64,000 nt of DNA from Apodemus sylvaticus (GCF_947179515.1 NC_067481.1:27794086-27858085); one strand, 5' to 3'; numbered from the stretch's first letter, positions 49,768 to 57,699 are shown. Made by a program: numbers and translations. The notes: generated by a model from the sequence alone, not told the origin.

Positions 49768-50057
49768 ATGCTCCTCTGGTGGTTGTACAGATCAAGGCTT
49801 AACCCTCCCCATCCAGCGGAGTTGACCAGTCTGTCTTGCCATTAGAGTACTTAGGATGGTGCACTCTGCTATCCTGGCTGCCTCAGAAGGGATCTCCCAG
49901 CCCTCCATAACAGCTCATCATCTCAGAAAGGTACCTTCAGGTTCACGGTGACCCAGGACTCTGCTTCTGCACCAAAAGCCAGTTCCTCTCTGTCTCCTGC
50001 TGTAGTAGTGCACACTGACGGCCCAAGCAGGAGAGACAAGGCAAGGAGAGGCAGCAT
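41125..50057 (-). CDS. Tac4: Tac4, preprotachykinin C / hemokinin-1 precursor, complete
   Basis: Join on the minus strand of 50057-49935, 45619-45526, 42309-42250 and 41237-41125. The total is 390 nt, 129 codons plus TAG. All junctions are GT-AG and the phases agree. Order: hydrophobic signal peptide (about 1-18), acidic propeptide, tachykinin core R57-M67 (RSRTRQFYGLM) followed by GKR, then a tail ending in LPTSNV. The FYGLM ending plus GKR is the family signature for an amidated secreted tachykinin. Rodent hemokinin-1 signals through the NK1 receptor and is known from B-cell development and inflammation. The mouse protein as I recall it is 128 residues. Here there is an extra Thr after CTT, and substitutions such as L-Q-D before KR and Glu72. 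The gene is convergent with Kat7. Confidence 0.96.
41325..41420 (+). mobile_element. MIR fragment
   Basis: TTACTAGCTCACTGTGTGGC then TTAGAGCAAATTAACTTTCC follows the MIR core (TTACTAGCTGTGTGACC). It lies just outside Tac4 exon 4, in intron 3. Confidence 0.5.
41951..42095 (+). mobile_element. B3-type SINE, decayed
   Basis: GGCTGGCAGGATGGCGAGGC, AACGTGTCTGACCACCTGAG, AATAAATAATC tail. In Tac4 intron 3. Confidence 0.55.
42250..42309 (-). CDS. Tac4: Tac4 coding exon 3 (residues 73-92 plus 1 nt)
   Basis: Acceptor TTCTCCCTCCCCAG, donor GTAGGC. It encodes GYQLGRIVQDLLGTRGLSIE, a well-kept C-terminal flanking segment of rodent preprotachykinin C. It is 60 nt with phase 1 on both sides, so skipping would keep the frame. 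Alternative splicing of these tail exons is known in the family. Confidence 0.94.
42775..42900 (-). mobile_element. B1 SINE, old
   Basis: GAGACAGGCTTTGTAGTTCA and GGGATTAAAAGTGTGAGCTA. Confidence 0.6.
43590..43700 (-). mobile_element. B1 SINE, old
   Basis: GAGACAAGGTCTCACCATGT and GGCCAGGCTGACCTGGAACT. Confidence 0.65.
43838..44160. repeat. Long imperfect TG/TA-rich simple repeat in Tac4 intron 2
   Basis: About 320 bases of GTGTGT, GTATGTGT and ATATATG units. Open frames of Thr/His or Val/Cys repeats on either strand are artefacts of it. Confidence 0.95.
44205..44390 (-). mobile_element. Reverse B4-like SINE
   Basis: CAGGGCCTCTCACTGAGCCT, TTGGTTTGACTGGTTGACCA and CTCACATGCTCAAGTTGAAC. The same order of phrases recurs near 63,035-63,230. 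Confidence 0.5.
44393..44560 (-). mobile_element. B1 SINE with target-site duplication
   Basis: (TTTG)n, AAGACAGGATTTCTCTGTGT to CACCACGCCTGA. CTCCCTGATC lies on both sides. An older reverse B1 follows to about 44690. Confidence 0.92.
45036..45213 (-). mobile_element. B1 SINE, young, with target-site duplication
   Basis: A T-run of about 30 then GAGACAGGGTTTCTCTGACA to GCCACCACCACCCAGC. ACAAYGTCCTTATTTC-like sequence flanks it (45005 and 45215). Confidence 0.93.
45526..45619 (-). CDS. Tac4: Tac4 coding exon 2 (residues 42-72 plus 1 nt), hemokinin-1 core
   Basis: Acceptor CTCTGCTTCTCCAG, donor GTAAGT. It encodes GIPVPSIELQLQDLKRSRTR and then QFYGLMGKRVE. The peptide is bounded by K56-R57 upstream and G68-K69-R70 downstream. 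The Gly supplies the C-terminal amide. The peptide itself matches rodent hemokinin-1 exactly as I know it, while the flanks vary. Confidence 0.96.
45742..45960 (-). mobile_element. MIR
   Basis: ATACTGTGTTCCTGGCACCG, ACATTAATTCTTAGCCAAAC, CACCATGTGACAGACGAAGA and CAGAACTTGAATCCGAGCC follow the reverse MIR consensus in order. It starts 120 bases from Tac4 exon 2. Confidence 0.8.
46022..46300 (+). mobile_element. B1-like SINE followed by (CA)n tracts
   Basis: GGTGCTGGACATGGTGGTAC, then CA-rich sequence with a near-duplicate segment (AGTCTCAGCCACGTAGCCAA near 46191 resembles AGTCCTAGCCACATAGTCAA near 46099) and (CA)n at 46231-46283. Confidence 0.65.
46473..46643 (-). mobile_element. B1 SINE inserted in the Rpl30 pseudogene A-tail
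   Basis: GAGACAAGGTTTCTCTGTGT to CACCACCGACTGGCC. T-rich TTTTTCTTTTT flanks it on both sides, so it lies inside the poly(A)/poly(T) of the retrocopy and within that copy's target-site duplication. Confidence 0.92.
46644..47129 (-). pseudogene. Rpl30 processed pseudogene (60S ribosomal protein L30 retrocopy)
   Basis: Full-length intronless copy of Rpl30 mRNA. It begins with a 5'TOP-like leader (CTTTCTCGCTCCCCGG at 47128), has ATG at 47057-47059, a recognisable body (AKLVILTNNCPALRKSEIEY), TAA at 46703-46705, AATAAA at 46678-46683 and a short A-tail at 46644-46658. A 10-bp target-site duplication TCTGAGTCTT lies at 46463-46472 and 47134-47143. Small indels just after the ATG and near LGTNR break the frame, and several conserved residues are changed (for example KYYR to KHDR). 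It sits inside Tac4 intron 1 in the same orientation as Tac4. It is judged non-coding. Confidence 0.95.
47145..48240. other. Tac4 intron 1, non-repeat stretch
   Basis: Unique sequence right of the Rpl30 retrocopy. Open frames are short and unsupported. Confidence 0.5.
48150..48181. repeat. (AAC)n microsatellite
   Basis: Ten AAC units. Confidence 0.95.
48246..48445 (+). mobile_element. B1 SINE with long A-rich tail
   Basis: GTGGGGCACATACCTTTAAT to CCTGTCTC followed by about 70 bases of A, CAAAA and GAAAAA. Confidence 0.9.
48534..48584. repeat. 24-bp tandem duplication
   Basis: GTCAAGCTAGAGAGGGCC plus CTCCCC occurs at 48534-48557 and 48558-48581, exact, with GTC continuing. Confidence 0.97.
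48685..48835 (-). mobile_element. B1 SINE
   Basis: TCGAGACAGGGTTTCTCTGT to GTGCTGGGACTACAGGTGTG. Confidence 0.92.
49172..49305 (+). mobile_element. B2 SINE with internal deletion
   Basis: GGCTGATAACATGGCTCAGT jumps directly to GGTCCTGAGTTCAAATCCC, lacking the B-box-side 28 bases. The tail ends AATAAATAAATAATTCC. Confidence 0.88.
49540..49685 (+). mobile_element. MIR
   Basis: CTCTGTACCTCAGTTTTCTT, ATCTATAAAATGGGATAGCA and CACAGTAGGTGTTAAGTAAG, forward MIR, about 250 bases downstream of Tac4 exon 1 in intron 1. Confidence 0.85.
49728..49770. repeat. (TG)n microsatellite
   Basis: About 20 TG units with two TA interruptions, 165 bases from Tac4 exon 1. Confidence 0.96.
49935..50057 (-). CDS. 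Tac4: Tac4 coding exon 1 (residues 1-41), signal peptide
   Basis: Encodes MLPLLALSLLLGPSVCTTTA and then GDREELAFGAEAESWVTVNLK, with donor GTACCT. The ATG at 50055-50057 was chosen because the hydrophobic signal core follows at once and ACC precedes it. The frame stays open upstream but I see no earlier in-frame ATG. Phase 0 at exit. Confidence 0.95.
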
Positions 50058-50340
50058 GGTGAGTAGGTTCTGCTCTGTCCAGGGACTCCGGGGAGCCTCA
50101 CTCAGCCCGATGGCACCTCCCCCAGCAGGCTCAGGTCCCCACTGGGTCACTCATATGTATGTGGCTGGGATGTCTCCCAGCCTTCCAGTTCCTCCGCTTC
50201 CTTCCTGTGGCTTACCCCACCTTTGCGCTGCTTCATGTGACAGCCTCTCTCCTTGGCCGATCGCGCCAACGACAGACATTAGGAGCCTAGACCTCCCCAT
50301 CGCCACCCCAACATTTGATCCCAAGGCTTAACACTGATGC
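50058..50340 (-). promoter_or_regulatory. Tac4: Tac4 5' UTR and proximal promoter region, TSS unknown
   Basis: This is the stretch directly upstream of the Tac4 ATG. It is non-repeat. I see no TATA box. An ATG at about 50157 on the minus strand opens a seven-codon upstream ORF ending in TGA, which could matter if the transcript starts above it. Confidence 0.45.
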
Positions 50341-50889
50341 AATACCACCTTACCTTTGGCTGAGTTCCCTCCTGAGACAGGTGCACAATGGCACAGTATG
50401 TGGGACCTGGAGGTTGCAGCTTGCCAGGAACAGCCCCCCTGGGAAGAGGGCTGCTGCGGGATGCTTCCTTCCTGAGCTTTACCTCCAGGTTGGCCAGTCT
50501 GTCACCGCTGATCCGCCACTCCCACCCTATACTCTCCCCATCCTCTGTCACCATCTGTGCTGAGAGCACACTGCCTGCCCTGGGAAGTGCCAGTCCTTAA
50601 AAATCTGATGCTTCTTACAAGTAGGAAAGGAGATTTGCCAGAACATAGCCTCGGACCCCACATGTCAGCTATGGCCCACAGTGATTTTTCCGCTTTTTCT
50701 GTGGCCTTCTAACACAGAACCACGCTTGTCCCCTCTGCTTGTAGCCTGTGTGCTTCCGTATCACTCTCCTACAAACTCCAAGCTCATTCTGTCTGTTCAG
50801 CTCCTCCCCCTGCCTGGCCATTTGCTCAGCCGTCCTGTCATCTGTCAGTCAAAGGCCCTGCGGCCAGAGATCAGGGATCCACCTGTAGC

Positions 50890-51060
50890 TATCTGACCCT
50901 CCGGCTATTACTTAACCCTTCTAAACCTTAGCACCCTCCTGGGTAACACAAGGCTGATAATGACATTCTGCAAAGGCTGAGGTTGAAATAAGATAGTGCA
51001 CCTGGGACATTCAGCACAGTGTGCGATGGTCTATAGTTAATGGCCATTAACTATTGTTAG
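50890..51060 (+). mobile_element. MIR, decayed
   Basis: TTACTTAACCCTTCTAAACC, then GATAATGACATTCTGC and GCACAGTGTGCGATGG in MIR order. Confidence 0.55.
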
Positions 51061-51087
51061 TGTCACTTTTTTCATCTTTCTTTTTAA

Positions 51088-51438
51088 AGATTTATTTGTT
51101 ATTATATCTAAGTACACGGTATCTGTCTTCAGATTTACCAGAAGAGGGCATCAGATCTCTTTTCAGATGGTTGTGAGCCACCATGTGGCTGCTGGGATTT
51201 GGAAGAGTGCTCTTTTTTTTTTTTCTTTTTCTTTCTTTCTTTTTTTTTTTCTTTTGGATTTTGGTTTTTTTTTTCTCTGTGTAGCCCTGGCTGTCCTGGA
51301 ACTCACTCTGTAGACCAGGCTGGCCTCGAACTCAGAAAACTGCCTGCCTCTGCCTCCCAAGTGCTGGGACTACAGGCGTGCACCACCACACCCGGCCTTG
51401 GAAGAGTGCTCTTAACCCCCTTGAGCCATCTCTCCAAT
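51088..51438 (-). mobile_element. B2 SINE interrupted by a B1
   Basis: AAGATTTATTTGTTATTATA through CACCATGTGGCTGCTGGGA, resuming after 51397 with CTCTTAACCCCCTTGAGCCA. The insertion removed nothing. Confidence 0.93.
51215..51397 (-). mobile_element. B1 SINE nested in B2, 16-bp target-site duplication
   Basis: Reverse B1. TTGGAAGAGTGCTCTT is exact at 51199-51214 and 51398-51413. The head lacks part of the GAGACAGGGT segment. Confidence 0.95.
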
Positions 51439-51454
51439 CCACTTTTTTTCCCCT

Positions 51455-51590
51455 TGAAATAATAGTTTGTCTGTGTAGCCATGGCTGACCAGGAAACTTG
51501 CTTTGTAGACTACGCTGGCCTTGAACTCAGAGATTTACCTGTCTCCCAAGTGCTAGGCTAGTGTCACCACAGCTGTCTGGCTAACTATTG
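51455..51590 (-). mobile_element. B1 SINE, old
   Basis: TTGTCTGTGTAGCCATGGCT and CGCTGGCCTTGAACTCAGAG. Confidence 0.75.
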
Positions 51591-51842
51591 TTATTAGTAC
51601 TATTATTGGGACTGGATGGGAAGACAAAGAAGAGACTATGCCTAACCTCAATACCAGACATCTGTGGTTGCAATGGGAATTGTTTCAGACTACTCGTACA
51701 CGCAGGCCCTGGCCAGGCCACCACAGGCGGTCAGCTCGTCGTTTATTCAACTCTCTTACCGGCAAGACAGCCAACACCGCCCACCACCACCACCACCACC
51801 CCTATTTTTGGGCTTTCCATCGTCTTCCTTTTTTTGTTTGTT

Positions 51843-52000
51843 TTGCTTTGTTTTGTTTTTTGGATTGGGTTTTTTCGAGATAGGGTTTCTCTGTGTAGCC
51901 CTGGTTGTCCTGGAACTCACTCTGCAGACCAGGCTGGCCTCGAACTCAGAAATCTGCCTGCCTCTGCCTCCCAGAGTGCTGGCCGCTGCCACCACCTGGC
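51843..52000 (-). mobile_element. B1 SINE
   Basis: TCGAGATAGGGTTTCTCTGT to CCGCTGCCACCACCTGGC, slightly shortened near its start. TCTTCCTT flanks it. Confidence 0.9.
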
Positions 52001-52591
52001 TCTCATCTTCCTTAACAAATGTTTCCTCACCAGCAACACTTTTGCCCTTTTCATTTTTCAGGCACGCTCTAAAGGGGTATCCCGGACTCTAGTGCTATTA
52101 GGGCTTGCAGGCTAGCCTGGGCCTCTGGACTTGGGAGGTAGCCTTCCCACTGTAGGCACAGACAAACTTTAGTCTGTGAGGAGATTCTGAGCCTCAGTTT
52201 CCCTGTCTGCAAACTTCCTAGGGTGGGGCAAAGTAGTTCCTGAATGGCTGGTTAAGTCGCTCACAGGCTCAGAAGACGCCTGGGCTTCGGCATTGGTCTT
52301 GAAGTTCTCCACCTCGCTGGTGAAGGAACCACCACCGTGCAGGGGTCAGGATGTGGTGGGCACACAGTGTGGACACAGCGGGAGGCACTGGGCAGATGAG
52401 AGGGTGTAGGGAAGAAGAGAGAGAAAACCCCAAAGGTCCGGAAGGCCAAGAGGGAGGCAGGGCACCAGCTGGAAACCGCGGCTATTTGCAGCGTCGTCCT
52501 CGGTTTGCGGTCAGGCTGAGGCTGGAAGGCCCGGCGACCGGGATCACAGCCCCGCCCGGTGCCCTCGGCCACCCAGGCGAGGCCCTGGCCG

Positions 52592-52597
52592 GTGAGT
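52592..52597 (+). promoter_or_regulatory. Candidate splice donor GTGAGT leaving the CpG island
   Basis: CCG|GTGAGT is a strong U1 match on the plus strand near the left edge of the island. It would end a first exon starting upstream, around 52,480-52,590. No partner exon was identified. Confidence 0.35.
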
Positions 52598-52830
52598 CCC
52601 CTTCGCTGCAATGTTGAGGCTCGGGAGGCGGGTGGGCTGGGACGCCGAAGCCAGATGGATGACAAGGCCACCGGAGGACGGACCGCTCTGTCCTCGTAGG
52701 GTAAGGTTCTGGTGGAAACGCAGGGTGGGTGGGGCCTGGCAGGTTCCGCTTGGGGTCGGACCCGGGAGTAGGCGGGGCCCAGGTAGGATGGGACTCGGGG
52801 GACTACCGAGGTCCGGCACGATCGGGCGAG

Positions 52831-52846
52831 CAGCGCCCTCCAGCGG
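52831..52846 (-). promoter_or_regulatory. CTCF-like motif in CpG island
   Basis: The minus strand reads CCGCTGGAGGGCGCTG. It agrees with the CTCF core CCASYAGRKGGCRS at all but one or two positions. Confidence 0.5.
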
Positions 52847-52881
52847 TCGAGCCGAGCAGCGCCCGGACCGGCCGAGCGGCG

Positions 52882-52894
52882 CAGCGCCCCCTAT
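52882..52894 (-). promoter_or_regulatory. Partial CTCF-like motif in CpG island
   Basis: The minus strand reads ATAGGGGGCGCTG. The right half of the CTCF core is perfect, the left half is not. Confidence 0.3.
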
Positions 52895-53485
52895 CGTCTG
52901 AGGCTGGCAGCAGCCCTCACCGACTGATGAGGGCAGGTTGAGTCCTGGAACAACCGCGTGGGCGTCCCGCGTCCCGGGCGGCGCTCTGGCCGCGGGGCGG
53001 GTCGCGGCAGCGGTGAGGCTCCCTGGGCGCCGGGTGGGCGCGAAGGATTGCTTAAAGGCTGCGGTTTGGCCAGGATTGCGGAGCCTCGAGAAGAAAAAGA
53101 TGCAAACGGGCAGGGATGAAAAAAGAAAAAACCGAGGGAGAAAAGGGAAACACGAGATGCCGCGGGCGAGCTGCGGGCAGGAAGCCGACGCTTCCGAGCA
53201 CCCACTCGGCCAGAGGAGGGGGGTCGTGGGCCCGTTGCAGAGGCCGGCTCCTGGAGGCCAGGCGCCACGGGTGGCACAGTCGGGACTCGAACCTGGGTCT
53301 GCGTTCCGCTCCTGTGTTCGTTCACCTCCTAGATCAAGGAAACGGAATGGGGGCATGGCGGGGCAGGGAGGGGGTCGGGTGAGGGGTCTTGGCTGCCCCG
53401 TGGAGACACTTGCGGTAGAAGGCCAGATGCTAGAGACCGATCTGGGGATGCCGCTAGACCCTGCTTCCGTCCTTCCTACGCCCTT

Positions 53486-53502
53486 CCAGCGCCCCCACGT
53501 GG
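53486..53502 (-). promoter_or_regulatory. CTCF-like motif near right edge of CpG island
   Basis: The minus strand reads CCACGTGGGGGCGCTGG, with two mismatches in the centre of the CTCF core. It also contains CACGTG, an E-box for bHLH-ZIP factors, as an alternative reading. Confidence 0.35.
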
Positions 53503-53515
53503 AAGCTTCTGGCCG

Positions 53516-53521
53516 ACTCAC
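53516..53521 (-). promoter_or_regulatory. Candidate splice donor GTGAGT on the minus strand of the CpG island
   Basis: GGGGCG|GTGAGT on the minus strand at the right edge of the island. It would end a first exon starting to its right. No partner exon was identified. Confidence 0.3.
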
Positions 53522-53564
53522 CGCCCCTCCTTGAGCGCCGCGTGCGGGCGAGTCGGACCGGGTG

Positions 53565-54120
53565 CAGGGTTCTGATGAGTGTTCTGTTCTTTGCATAGAA
53601 GAACAATAGGTTCCTTCCAATGGAGGGGGAGTAAAGTGGCTCAGGTCACCCGGGAGTCCAGACCTGGGGCAACAAATATAAACCCCGTGCTTGGGCCCCT
53701 CCTTTGCAATAGCTTGGACATATATTCATTCATTCTCTTCCCCCCTTTCTCTCACCTTACTGTGCCCCTTCATTGGCCATGAATTTATTGAACACCCACC
53801 CTGACTGAGCAGGGCATCTACAGAAGAGCAGGCGCAATGGGAAGAACGCTCCAGCTCTCTCCTCACTGGAGATGGAGTGAGATGGAACAGATCAAGTCAA
53901 GTTGGGGTGGACAGATTTTTACCCACATTTCGATGATTAAACCCAAATCTCTCATGTTCTTGGCGTCTTTAGCCTGTTAGGCTGTTGGCCTCTAGCCGTG
54001 CTTCGCCATATCTATGGAAGGGTCCAGATTAAAGAGCCTGAAGGTGCTGCCAAATTGACTGCTAGCAAATCAAAGGCCGGTGTTATTGTTACTGTTGTTT
54101 GGGTTTTCGGGTGTTTGTTT
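53565..54120. other. Right flank of CpG island
   Basis: Unique sequence with an isolated TATAAA. No gene recognised. Confidence 0.45.
53677..53682 (+). promoter_or_regulatory. TATAAA just right of the CpG island
   Basis: CAACAAATATAAACCCCGTG lies in non-repeat DNA. It could be a core promoter element but there is no other support. Confidence 0.2.
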
Positions 54121-54127
54121 TGTTTTA

Positions 54128-54337
54128 TTAACCTTTTTTTTTAATGTCTATGAGTGTTTTGTCTCCACTATGTCTGTACTGTATGTGTGTTCTCTGCCTG
54201 TGGAGGCCAGAAGAGGGCGTTGGATCCCTGGGACTGGAGTTAGGTTGTGAGCCACAGTGTGGCTTCTGGAAATGGAACCAGGTTCCTTTGAAAGAACAAC
54301 CAGTGTTCTTAACCTCAGAGCCATCTCTCCAGCCCCC
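54128..54337 (-). mobile_element. B3-type SINE
   Basis: GGCCAGAAGAGGGCGTTGGA, GTGGCTTCTGGAAATGGAAC, GAGCCATCTCTCCAGCCCCC. Confidence 0.88.
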
Positions 54338-54339
54338 AG

Positions 54340-55480
54340 AAAAAAAGAGTTTTGAGAATGATCACGAGAGAACCCTGTTCTCCACCACCGGGTCACCAGC
54401 CATCCCCCACCATCAGAGACATCAGAGACATAGGCTCAGGGGTCCAGGAGCTGGGGGCTTCTCCAGGCTCCTTTCTCTTTCTCGAACCTTCTCAGACACA
54501 TCTCTTTAAAGTCAGGTGCCATCAAGAAAAAGAAACACCAGGGTGGGTGTAATCCAAGAGAGCCGGGGCAGCATTCGAAGGTTCAGATTATGGCCCCATC
54601 ACTAAACGTCCCTTGCTGTAGCAGAGAGGGGCGCGGGGGGGGGGGGGGGGAGATGCTTGTAGGGAAAAAGAAAATAACACACGAATTCTTGTACAGCATT
54701 TGTTTAGCTTGCTGTCAGCATATAATAAATGGCAGCAATTATTGCTGTTAATAATATAATTAAACGACAACATCTATCTGCATTCCCTGGGAAAGCCCAG
54801 ATTAAGGAAAGTCATGGGGCATTCCCTGATGTTTCGACATCCTGTTGCTTCTTTAAATATGGCAACTAGGTGCCCGCCATCAGACTGGGTCTCCCTGTGT
54901 AGAGTGTCTTCCTTAGACAAAGTTCAGCATCCTAGATCTTAAAGGGTGGGCCCGGGGAGGCTGGTGAAGATGGGTGTCAGGAGCTCTGGGTTCTAGACCT
55001 GCCCCTTGCCTCGAGGGGGAACAGAGGAGCCTCTCTGAAGTGCTCACTTCTGCCACTGCCTACAAAGAGTAAAGCCTCTGCTCTGACCCCATCAGTGCGC
55101 GGGGAGAAGCCCTGTTTGAAACCGATCTTCTCTTCCTGGAGCCTGACCTGAGTGCTGCAGTGGAGTGAACTGCTAATTGAAAATGTCTGCTGAGTAGCCT
55201 CCAGTTCCTACTGTCTGCAGAACAGCTTGCTGCTCTTGCCCAAGAAGACTCTAGTGTGGAAACAGTACCTGGGAGTGGGCACTGGAGTCTGGCTGGCTGG
55301 ACACAAGGGGTACCTGGGGCTAGCCTTGGAGGACATACTTTGTCCTGCTCTCCCTGACCATGACCTGGACACCTAAGCCACCCAAACTAGGGAAGTCAAC
55401 TGGAGATGAGGGACTCCCGTGCTCCCTGGTCCCATTCCTAGGTCTTCCCAATCCTTCTACGGTCTGAGGTGAACATGAGG
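54340..55480. other. Intergenic unique DNA
   Basis: An interrupted G-run near 54630-54650 and no other feature I can support. Confidence 0.45.
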
Positions 55481-55484
55481 CTGA

Positions 55485-55565
55485 TGGGGACAGCTTGGGG
55501 ACAGTGGGGACAGCTTGGGGGCAGATTGGGACAGCCTGGAGCAGACAGGGACAGCTTGGGGTTGG
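55485..55565. repeat. Short minisatellite, units of about 14-17 bp
   Basis: Variants of GGGACAGCTTGGGG occur about five times with spacers (CAGTGGGGACAGCTTGGGG and the like). Confidence 0.85.
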
Positions 55566-55799
55566 AAGAGAACTCCATCTCTGATGTCTGAGCACTTAGG
55601 ATCCAGGTGGAGGTGGCTGTGGAAACCAAGATGCTCTGGGTTCCCTGGGCTTGACAGGACTAGACTGGGCCCAGGCTCTGCTACACCACATGGGCTGGTC
55701 CCTGTTCCTATGGTTCTGATCCTTGAAGATGCAGACAACCAAGGGTTATTTCACATCCCATCTCTGCTCAGCCTTCAGAGACTACATAATGTAAATCTT

Positions 55800-55858
55800 T
55801 ATCTTTTTAAAAGTTTGTTTTTAATATTTTGTTTTACATGTATGGGTGCTTTTTTGTC

Positions 55859-55901
<43 letters not shown>

Positions 55902-56040
55902 TTATTTATGTGGAGGACTTGTCTGGTACACATGGAGGCCAGAACAGACATCAGATATCTTGGGACTAGAGTTACAGAGTCTGTGAATCACCATGTGGGT
56001 ACTTGGAATCCAATCACGGTCCTTTGGAAGAGCAACCAGT
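55800..56040 (-). mobile_element. B3-type SINE with (CA)n
   Basis: TTTTACATGTATGGGTGCTT, (CA)n at 55862-55896, GGAGGCCAGAACAGACATCA, TTTGGAAGAGCAACCAGTGT. Confidence 0.8.
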
Positions 56041-56043
56041 GTG

Positions 56044-56262
56044 CTCTCTCTCTCTCTCTCTCTCTCTAAAGATTTATTTATTTATTAAATAAGCTAAGTA
56101 CACTGTAGCTATCTTCAGACATCCCAGAAGAGGGCATCAGATCTCATTATGGATGGTTGTGAGCCACCATGTGGTTGCTGGGATTTGAACTCAGGACCTT
56201 CGGAAGAGCAGTCAGTGCTCTTAACCACTGAACCCATTGCTAAGCCATCTCTACAACCCATT
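56044..56262 (-). mobile_element. (CT)n tract and B2 SINE
   Basis: (CT)n at 56044-56067, then reverse B2 from AAGATTTATTTATTTATT to CTAAGCCATCTCTACAACCC. It carries CCCAGAAGAGGGCATCAG. Confidence 0.9.
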
Positions 56263-56264
56263 TG

Positions 56265-56385
56265 ATATTAGAGACAGTCTCACTCTGTAGCCCAGGCTGG
56301 CCTTGAATTCTGAATCCTTCTGTTTCTGTCTCGCTAGTGCTACAGCTGTAAGTATGCCCTACTCTGCCCAGCTGAGCCTCTCTTT
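56265..56385 (-). mobile_element. B1 SINE, old
   Basis: GAGACAGTCTCACTCTGTAG and GGCTGGCCTTGAATTCTGAA. Confidence 0.75.
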
Positions 56386-57374
56386 AAAAAAATAAAAATT
56401 TTTAAAGGATCTGGAGTTTACCTGGGCCATGGCTCTTCCTCAGGTGTAGTGGAGTTTTGTCCAAAGAATGTTCATGTATAAGGGGTGGGGTCAGGATGAC
56501 CTGCAGAGGGGCTGGATGAGACCAGTCCTGACCTAGAGAAAAGTGGGCTGAGCTCAGTGACAGGAGAGGGTGTCCTGGGTTTGAGGTCTGGAGGACAGGA
56601 GACGGGAGGCACTGGGATGATGACAGGAAATATGTCTCAAGGAAATAGGAGCCTGGGCCGGCTTCTGGACAGTTTGACACTTTGAAACACCTGGACTGTC
56701 CAGGAGGAGGTGCGCTGGGCTCAGGAGCAAGGATGGAGAAAACCAAGGCTGGTGCATGGAGCCTCCAGGGAGCACCAGGAACCGCCCGCCCGCCCCAAAT
56801 GGCTACGGAGATGATTCAGTGGGAGGACCTGAGCGGAGAACCCCTAGAACCCACACAAAAGCCATGTGTCTGTACTCCCACTGACCTAAGGGGGAGACGG
56901 GAGACTTACAAGAGAGGTTCGAGGATGGATAGCCTGGCACGCCCTGCCTCGAACAGGGTGAAAGGCAAGAGCTGATGCCTGAGGCTGACCTCTGACCTCT
57001 GTGAAGAACACATGGGTGGGGAGCAGGGGACACCCAGAGGAATGTGACCGAGCAGACTAAAGGTGAAGAGTGTGGAATACTACAACCTAGCGAAGTGGAT
57101 CAATCGGAGAACATACAGCAATTAGGGGGGAAAACGGCTAAGCGTACAGTAGGATGTCCGTAATGTGATCCCATCTTCTTTAGTAACACAAAACACGTGT
57201 GCATTTATAAATGGATAGATACATGCAGATGTCACAACAGTGTCAAACACCTCTCAAATAATGGATCAGTCTGGAAGCAGTGTATGTATGCGGAAGGGGA
57301 GTGGGGAAGAGACAGATCTAGGACAGGGCGGGGGCTGGGGGGACACAGGTGCCTCCATTTCTCTCTGTAAAAGG

Positions 57375-57570
57375 TTGGTTTTTGTTCTTTTAAGTTTTAC
57401 ATGTATTTGTTGTTTGTTTGTTTATGTGTATGCGTGTTCATGGGGTGGGGGCATGCCCACGTGTGTGGTCACAGGACAACTGAGGGAGTTTGTTCTCTCC
57501 CTCCATCCCGTGAACCCCAGGGGTTGAACACGGGTTGTTACAGTTGGCTACAGGCAGGGTCATTTCACCA
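57375..57570 (-). mobile_element. B3-type SINE, decayed
   Basis: TTTACATGTATTTGTTGTTT, CACAGGACAACTGAGGGAGT, GGGGTTGAACACGGGTTG. Confidence 0.6.
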
Positions 57571-57699
57571 GCTCAAGTCCTGGCGATTTAAGCTGGGGTG
57601 TGATTCTGGTTTTGCACACTTCAGTATGCCTCGTGCAATGAGTAGATTCTGGAAAAGAAGACCCTGCAGCGGGAGTCCGAGAACCACCAGAGAAGGAGA

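Larger units (their letters stand above)
52470..53560. promoter_or_regulatory. CpG island, probable promoter of an unidentified transcript
   Basis: A block of about 1.1 kb is strongly GC-rich and full of CpG (for example GGGCGGCGCTCTGGCCGCGG near 52978), in a window otherwise depleted of CpG. It has no SINEs. It holds GC boxes, a consensus donor on the plus strand (CCG|GTGAGT, 52592) and one on the minus strand (GCG|GTGAGT, 53516-53521). Long open frames on both strands follow from GC richness and show no family I recognise. Likely a CpG-island promoter, possibly bidirectional and noncoding. Confidence 0.7.

Noticed and set aside
49923..50150. Longer Tac4 N-terminus starting upstream at 50150
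   Set aside because: The codon at 50148-50150 is GTG, there is no in-frame ATG upstream, and an extension would bury the signal peptide.
52938..53534. 198-codon plus-strand open frame in the CpG island
   Set aside because: Same reason. No recognisable motif, and it overlaps the minus-strand frame fully.
52544..53620. 358-codon open frame on the minus strand across the CpG island
   Set aside because: Stop-free because of GC richness. Overlapping long frames exist on the other strand, composition is Pro/Arg/Ser-rich without domains, and splice donors interrupt it.
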